Shown one piece after another: positions 36,157 to 40,318 of a stretch of 40,318 bases of DNA (within the stretch, counting starts at the first letter, position 1; every line of letters begins with the position of its first letter). Both the position numbers and the translations under genes were made by a program. The stretch comes from Gemmataceae bacterium (GTDB lineage: Bacteria; Planctomycetota; Planctomycetia; Gemmatales; Gemmataceae): assembly GCA_019748295.1 (NCBI GenBank), contig JAIEPT010000138.1, forward strand, positions 1 through 40,318, read 5' to 3'. The notes under the pieces were generated by a model, which was not told the origin of the DNA, ran no database searches, and saw only the letters and a list, made by a program, of their open reading frames with translations.

Positions 36157-36522
36157 CTATAAGTTGGAGGCTGCTCGCCTTTGGGCCGCCTGCCTGTCGG
36201 CCGCTCGCTGCACGAAACCATTCGCGACCCACGCGGGGCCAATCGACAGAAAGAGGATGGCCAGCCAGACGCCTCCCAAGATCGACCAGAACCAACCCCA
36301 CATGAAGTGCGGCGTGGGCGTCTCGTGGAAGATGACCCCAGGGGGCGGAACGCGGTCAACGATCGTTTCGACGCCCTCCATGGTGAGCGTGCGATAGACG
36401 AAGATGGAATCGACCCATTCCACGTAGACCCACGAATACCCTGCGTACAGCGAGATTCCGATCAGCCAAAGGCCGGAAAGCACGACCGCCAGACGGAGCC
36501 AGCCGTTCACGTGTCGAAACAT
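36157..36522 (-). CDS. Small membrane protein, function unknown
   Basis: A 121-aa protein with two hydrophobic helices: LAVVLSGLWLIGISLYAGYSW (about 11-31) and FMWGWFWSILGGVWLAILFL (about 73-92). Between them is an exposed loop with RTLTMEGVETIVDRVPPPG, and the C-terminus is basic (VQRAADRQAAQRRAASNL). No family recognised. GAGGA lies four to five bases before the ATG at 36522. A much longer open frame continues to the right but is antisense to cmk and plsC there, so only this part is a gene. Divergent from cmk. Confidence 0.75.
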   Translation of the reverse strand: MFRHVNGWLRLAVVLSGLWLIGISLYAGYSWVYVEWVDSIFVYRTLTMEGVETIVDRVPPPGVIFHETPTPHFMWGWFWSILGGVWLAILFLSIGPAWVANGFVQRAADRQAAQRRAASNL

Positions 36523-36846
36523 GCGGTCCTCATTCCGTCCCTTTCGACCCGATCGCCCGAGCAGGATGCGGCCCGCTCGTTGCCTTGCATGCCCCTTTGC
36601 ATGCCCCTGATGGGTTGCTCGCCGTTGCCCAGCCATCGTAGTGAGTCCTTCGTCAATTGCAGCTGGCCGACCTTGAGTTTTCGAAGAAGGTCGCGTGGCG
36701 ACTTGACGCGTTTCCAGGGGGTAACGAAAAAGGGCAGGATTTGTGCCAAGAAACGGCTTGGGCCGGGAAAGCACCCATCCCGGTCCGCGCCGAGAAGGTC
36801 GGATTGGAATGGGCGCTTCAACCTCGCCGTCCTCCGTCGTACACTG
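36523..36846. other. Divergent intergenic region before cmk
   Basis: 324 bp between the divergent small membrane protein and cmk. It must hold both promoters, but I see no good -35/-10 pair. The only repeat is TTGCATGCCCC, present twice (about 36585-36607). No coding similarity is recognised. Confidence 0.5.
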
Positions 36847-37512
36847 ATGCTCATGATCGTCACCATCGATGGTCCGGCCGGGGCGGGGAAAAGCAGCGCG
36901 GCGAAAATGCTTGCGCGGCGGCTGGGATTCGACTTTCTCGACACCGGCGCCATGTATCGGGCCGTCACCCTTGCCGCACTCCGGGCGAATGGGCCGCTGG
37001 ACGACGAGGCGTACCTCACCAGCCTGCTTCACGACATGCGCCTCGATCTGCCGGCGGGCCATGTGATGCTCAATGGCGAAGACGTCACTGGGCTCATTCG
37101 AACCCCCCAAGTGACGGCATCCTCGGGAAAAATCGCGGATAGCCGAGTCGTGCGAACGCAGCTCGTGAAGCGGCAACGCGAGATCGCGGCGGGACGCGAC
37201 ATCGTTTGCGAAGGGCGGGACCAGGGGACATTGGTCTTCCCGAACGCCGAGGCTAAGTTCTTCCTCGAAGCCTCCGACGAGGAACGAGCCGAGCGGCGCC
37301 ATCGCGAATTGCAGGCGAAAGGCGAGGCGATCACCTTCGAAGAGATCCTCGACTCGCAACGGCGCCGCGATGCTCGCGATGCCTGCCGCGATATTGCCCC
37401 GATGAAGGCCGCTCCCGATGCGATCCGCATCGACAGCACGGCGATGTCGCTCGAGAACGTCGTTCGCATGATGGAAGAAATCGTCCGGACGCGAGCACAA
37501 GCTTCCGAATGA
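36847..37512 (+). CDS. cmk: Cytidylate kinase
   Basis: A 221-aa CMP/dCMP kinase (nucleoside monophosphate kinase fold). Walker A is GPAGAGKSS near the N-terminus; FLDTGAMYRAVTLAAL follows as in the family; CEGRDQGTLVFPNAEAKFFLEAS covers the CMP-binding GRDxGT motif; and the LID region is ERAERRHRELQAKG with RRDARD. Other bacteria usually have GRDI/M-GT; Gln at that position is, as I recall, common in planctomycete Cmk. Start at 36847 or the second ATG at 36853. Operon with plsC, 21 bp downstream, a common pairing. Confidence 0.95.
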   Translation: MLMIVTIDGPAGAGKSSAAKMLARRLGFDFLDTGAMYRAVTLAALRANGPLDDEAYLTSLLHDMRLDLPAGHVMLNGEDVTGLIRTPQVTASSGKIADSRVVRTQLVKRQREIAAGRDIVCEGRDQGTLVFPNAEAKFFLEASDEERAERRHRELQAKGEAITFEEILDSQRRRDARDACRDIAPMKAAPDAIRIDSTAMSLENVVRMMEEIVRTRAQASE

Positions 37513-37533
37513 AATGGTGGCGGAGATCAGCCG

Positions 37534-38229
37534 ATGAATCAGGAAGTGGCCCCGCATGATCCGTTCGCACCCACGGCGGCCGCACGACTCTGGTTCGGGG
37601 CCTGCGCTCAAGTCGCGGCCGCGGTGTCCGTGCTTGGCTTCAGCTATCGCTATGAGGGGATTCGAAACGTTCCGAAGTCGGGCCCGCTGCTCGTGCTCGC
37701 CAATCACCAGAGCTTCCTTGACCCGCCGATGGTGGCGCTCGCCTTTCGGCGGCATCTCGTCTTCTTGGCCCGCAAGACGCTCTTTCGCAACATGTTCCTC
37801 GGTTGGCTTTTCCGCAGCCTCCATGGCGTTCCGATCGATCAGCAAGGGGTCGGCAAAGAAGGCATCCGCACGGTTTCCGAACAACTCAAAATGGGCAAAG
37901 CCGTGCTGGTTTTCCCGGAAGGGGCTCGATCGCCGAATGGGCTTATGCAGCCCCTGAAGCCCGGCATTCATCTGCTCATTCGCAAGACGCGGGCGCCGAT
38001 CCTGCCGATCGGCGTCGCCGGGCCGTATGACGCCTTTCCCGTGCATCAAGCCATCCCCAGCTTCGCGCCGCTATTCCTGCCGGCCCGCAAAGGGACCTGT
38101 GCTGTCAGCATCGGCAAACCCTTCGAGTCCGATTCCCTTGCCGACATGTCGCGCGACGACGCCTTGCAGATCATCTCCGACCGCATCTCGGAAATGCAGC
38201 AGCGTGCCGAAAAGATCCGCCGCCGCTGA
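37534..38229 (+). CDS. 1-acyl-sn-glycerol-3-phosphate acyltransferase (PlsC family)
   Basis: A 231-aa membrane-associated acyltransferase. Motif I NHQSFLD (H58, D63), the FLARKTLFRNMFLGWLFRS segment (motif II region), FPEGARS (127-133, motif III) and PILPIGVAGP (motif IV) are all intact. It should acylate lysophosphatidic acid or a similar glycerol lipid. GGAG precedes the ATG. It directly follows cmk, so likely one transcript. A basic C-terminus (EKIRRR) may hold the membrane surface. Confidence 0.93.
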   Translation: MNQEVAPHDPFAPTAAARLWFGACAQVAAAVSVLGFSYRYEGIRNVPKSGPLLVLANHQSFLDPPMVALAFRRHLVFLARKTLFRNMFLGWLFRSLHGVPIDQQGVGKEGIRTVSEQLKMGKAVLVFPEGARSPNGLMQPLKPGIHLLIRKTRAPILPIGVAGPYDAFPVHQAIPSFAPLFLPARKGTCAVSIGKPFESDSLADMSRDDALQIISDRISEMQQRAEKIRRR

Positions 38230-38283
38230 CCCGGGAATCTTCAACGTGACTCATTCGAATCGGTAGAAGTAGGCGTTGCGTGC

Positions 38284-38344
38284 CATGCTTGGGCGGGGCC
38301 CTGGCCGGGGCCGGCGAACTTCCGGCTTTCACCGTCCAAGCATG
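38284..38344 (+). repeat. H1 covarying hairpin, copy f
   Basis: Arms CATGCTTGGGCGG and CCGTCCAAGCATG, 35-nt spacer. One G-U pair on the plus strand, at the same position and in the same element orientation as in copy e. Followed by GCTCGGAAGCTTCGCAGGCG and GGAGCCGCGCAC as in the region beside copy a. Confidence 0.85.
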
Positions 38345-38512
38345 CCCCTAGTAGACAAGACGCTCGGAAGCTTCGCAGGCGTATGACGACGGAGCCGCGC
38401 ACTCATGGCGGGCGTTGCCCGCAACCCAAGGGGAAGGGATAGCGGGGGAAGACAAGTGGCGTGTCTCGGGTTTAGGATGGTTTTGCCGATCGTCCACCGC
38501 CGAGAGCACGCC

Positions 38513-38908
38513 ATGAAATCTTTTCTATCGCGGTTCGGTTCCCTCGTCCTTTTCGTTTTGTCCGGCTTCGATCGTTTGCGGTTTCGCGGCCAATCCCGTT
38601 TGCTCAATCATGCTTCGGGCGTGCACAGCTATCTTTGGCAGCAGCGTATTCTTCATAAGAACTTTCCCGCTCATGCCCAGGAACTGACCGACTCCTTGGT
38701 CAGGCAGACCGAGAGGGCGGCTCAAGAGCAAGGCGTTCCGTTCCTGTACCTCAACAGCCCCGAGATCGACAAGGAAGCCAGAGCGCTCGAACTGGCTCGC
38801 CAGCACTCTCTAAACGCGTCGTCGGCAGACGCGTCGTCGGCTCTACCCTTGGAACTGAAGCATTTTCAGGCAAGCGGGGTTGGAAATCGCCCCGCTCACC
38901 CGTCATGA
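38513..38908 (+). CDS. N-terminal fragment of a multicopy planctomycete-type protein (probable pseudogene)
   Basis: A 131-aa product. Residues about 1-100 (FGSLVLFVLSGFDRLRFRG, LLNHASGVHSYLW, RILHKNFPAHAQELTDSL, GVPFLYLNSPEIDKEARA) match the start of a larger protein, about 400-500 aa, that I recall as many-copied in planctomycetes and myxobacteria and possibly mobile. It is not formally named. After LARQH the similarity ends in sequence with a 13-nt direct repeat (ACGCGTCGTCGGC at 38814-38826 and 38829-38841). The rest of the protein is absent before the HEAT-repeat gene, so this looks like a deleted remnant. Start by similarity; a longer in-frame start is at 38405. Confidence 0.55.
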   Translation: MKSFLSRFGSLVLFVLSGFDRLRFRGQSRLLNHASGVHSYLWQQRILHKNFPAHAQELTDSLVRQTERAAQEQGVPFLYLNSPEIDKEARALELARQHSLNASSADASSALPLELKHFQASGVGNRPAHPS

Positions 38909-38942
38909 TGGTGGCAGCGCAAATCCTCTCGGAGTGTTTCCC

Positions 38943-40055
38943 ATGCGATGGGCCTGGCTCGCGGCGATCGGTTTCCTGGCATTTGGTCCTCTTCCGGGCG
39001 CCCATTCGCAGTCGAAGGATCTCGAACTCCTCGGCAAAACCCGCGGCGAATGGATCGACATTCTCAAGTCGCACAAGGAGGCCAAGTTTCGCCGGGCCTC
39101 GATTCTGGTGCTCGAAGCGTTCGGACCCCGCACGGTCGGCATCACGGGCGCCCTGATCGAGGCATTGGAAAAAGAGCCCGATCCGGAGCTGCGGCGGGAG
39201 GTCGCGCTGGCGCTAGGCCGAATGGGACCGGACGCCAAGGAAGCAGCCGGGCCCTTGGCGGATGTCGCGAAGAAAGACAAGGAGGGCGTCGTCCGGGCCG
39301 CGGCACTCACGGCGCTGGGCGGCAAGATGTTGGATACGGTTCCCGACTCCGCGGGGTCCGTGTTTGTTCATGGCTTGAAGGATCCGTTTCCCGCATCGCG
39401 GGCTGCGGCGATCGACGGACTGAAGAACCTGGGGGACAAGGCTGAATTCGCATTGCCGCAGGCGATGGAGTTTGCAGGCAATCCGAAGGAAGAACGCGTT
39501 CCGCGCGCCGTGGCGCTCGGCATCGTGGGCCGGGTGGGAACGGACGAACCGAAAGCGACGCAACTTTTGATCGCGATATTGCAGAAGGCGGATGAGCCTT
39601 CGCAGCTTCGCGTGGCCGCGGCGGAAGGTTTGGGGCGCATGACTGCGAATCCCAAGGATGCCGTGGAAGTGTTGGCCGCCGTCGTGAAGAACAAAGATGC
39701 CGCTCTGCGATTGACAGCTGCCGCGTCGCTGGTTCGCCTGGGCGCGGTCAGCAAACCCGCATGGCCCGCAGTGGTTGCGACCTGGAAGGAAGCCGACTCG
39801 GCGGCCCGGCATCAGTACATCCGTTTCGCGGGCATGTTCGGCGAAGAGTCGAAGGAAGCAGTCGCGAAGCTTGCGGAAGCCGCCGAGATGGACGTCACGA
39901 CGGAAAACCGCCTCGCGGCGTGTCAAGAACTGGAGCAACTCGGCTCCAAGGCCGCCGACGCTATCCCCGCGTTGATGCGCGTGGCCCAGGACGATCCGCG
40001 AATCAGCGTTCGCGAAGCCGCCGCGGAAGCGCTGAAGAAAATCCAGGCGAAGTAG
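38943..40055 (+). CDS. Secreted HEAT-repeat protein
   Basis: A 370-aa exported protein. Signal peptide 1-22 (LAAIGFLAFGPLPGAHS), then HEAT/PBS lyase-type helical repeats about every 35-40 residues: EPDPELRREVALALGRMGPDAKEA, EGVVRAAALTALGG, PSQLRVAAAEGLGRM, AALRLTAAASLVRLG, DPRISVREAAAEALKKI. Such solenoids are protein-interaction surfaces; no partner shown. GGAG is eight bases before the ATG. A hairpin CCTCACG/CGTGAGG (40064-40082) lies just downstream but has no T-run. Confidence 0.92.
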   Translation: MRWAWLAAIGFLAFGPLPGAHSQSKDLELLGKTRGEWIDILKSHKEAKFRRASILVLEAFGPRTVGITGALIEALEKEPDPELRREVALALGRMGPDAKEAAGPLADVAKKDKEGVVRAAALTALGGKMLDTVPDSAGSVFVHGLKDPFPASRAAAIDGLKNLGDKAEFALPQAMEFAGNPKEERVPRAVALGIVGRVGTDEPKATQLLIAILQKADEPSQLRVAAAEGLGRMTANPKDAVEVLAAVVKNKDAALRLTAAASLVRLGAVSKPAWPAVVATWKEADSAARHQYIRFAGMFGEESKEAVAKLAEAAEMDVTTENRLAACQELEQLGSKAADAIPALMRVAQDDPRISVREAAAEALKKIQAK

Positions 40056-40086
40056 AGAGTAGTCCTCACGCTCTGCGTGAGGTCAG

Positions 40087-40318
40087 CCGCGATGCAAGGT
40101 CAGCGACCGTGGAAACAAGTTTATTAACTTGTTTGAAATTCTCCGAACATCAATCCGACAAGTTAATAAACTTGTCGCCACGAAAGGCGTGTGCCGTCTG
40201 ACCTTGGACCTCATGCGGTCCGCGATGCAAGGTCAGGCGAACGTGGAAACAAGTTTATTAACTTGTTTGGAATTCTCCGAACATCAATCCGACAAGTTAA
40301 TAAACTTGTCGCCACGAA
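40087..40318. repeat. Tandem AT-rich hairpins (ACAAGTTTATTAACTTGT, H8)
   Basis: Two directly repeated units, offset about 133 bp, starting CCGCGATGCAAGGTCAG; the second runs to the window edge. In each, a 25-nt arm CGTGGAAACAAG...ACTTGT (40108-40132; 40242-40266) pairs with ACAAGTTAATAAAC...CCACG (40158-40182; 40292-40316) at 23 of 25 positions. The AT-rich core contrasts sharply with the GC-rich surroundings. Confidence 0.9.

Noticed and set aside
36523..38049. Minus-strand open frame running into the small membrane protein
   Set aside because: It is antisense to cmk and plsC, which have full family motifs. Only the 36157-36522 part has its own ribosome site and a membrane-protein pattern.
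40087..40318. CRISPR array
   Set aside because: Only two long units, each an internal inverted repeat, with no short regular spacers and no cas gene.

Overview
The window looks like chromosomal DNA of a GC-rich planctomycete, most likely of the Gemmataceae/Gemmatales. The evidence is the protein families: a PSD1-type cytochrome protein, DUF1549/DUF1553, DUF1501, DUF1552 and DUF1592-group proteins, a TIGR03009 protein, a zinc-ribbon/WD40 membrane protein, and a cytidylate kinase with a GRDQGT motif. Many genes have only weak Shine-Dalgarno sequences, and almost every intergenic gap holds structured palindromic repeats. This is a judgement from family recognition; no 16S gene or other marker is present.

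Layout. 1-5430: a C-terminally truncated exonuclease III, a small basic protein, a large secreted cytochrome-c/DUF1549/DUF1553 protein and a lipoprotein, all on the minus strand. 5476-7544: VanZ-like protein, PP2C phosphatase (minus), and a DUF151 bifunctional nuclease behind a near-consensus sigma70 promoter. 7545-8421: a gene-poor stretch of nested palindromes. 8422-10942: DHH phosphoesterase, EVE-domain protein and DUF4416 protein (minus). 11024-17107: giant WD40 protein, FolD and an AI-2E-type permease (plus). 17182-18943: an overlapping methyltransferase/endonuclease pair that I read as an SfiI-type restriction-modification system. 19249-22275: TlpA-like thioredoxin protein and TIGR03009 protein (minus). 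22834-26990: DUF1549/DUF1553 and DUF1501 gene pair, then a thiolase (plus). 27270-34268: DUF1552 and DUF1592-group pair, a glycosyltransferase and a transglutaminase-like protein (minus). 34706-36522: secreted Gly/Asn/Pro-rich protein and a small membrane protein (minus). 36847-40055: cytidylate kinase, PlsC acyltransferase, a truncated multicopy-type protein and a HEAT-repeat protein (plus).

How the genes fit together. Most are housekeeping (folD, cmk, plsC, DNA repair) or belong to the planctomycete secreted-protein repertoire: heme-binding DUF proteins paired with Tat-exported DUF1501 or DUF1552 partners. The clear accessory island is the restriction-modification pair.

The most unusual layer is non-coding. 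At least eight families of inverted repeats occupy the gaps. The best, called H1 here, is a 61-nt element present six times. Each copy has two 13-nt arms around a spacer of exactly 35 nt. The arms change in a compensatory way, and one stem position shows all four Watson-Crick pairs. That implies selection or copying of a folded structure and is the strongest candidate here for something undescribed.
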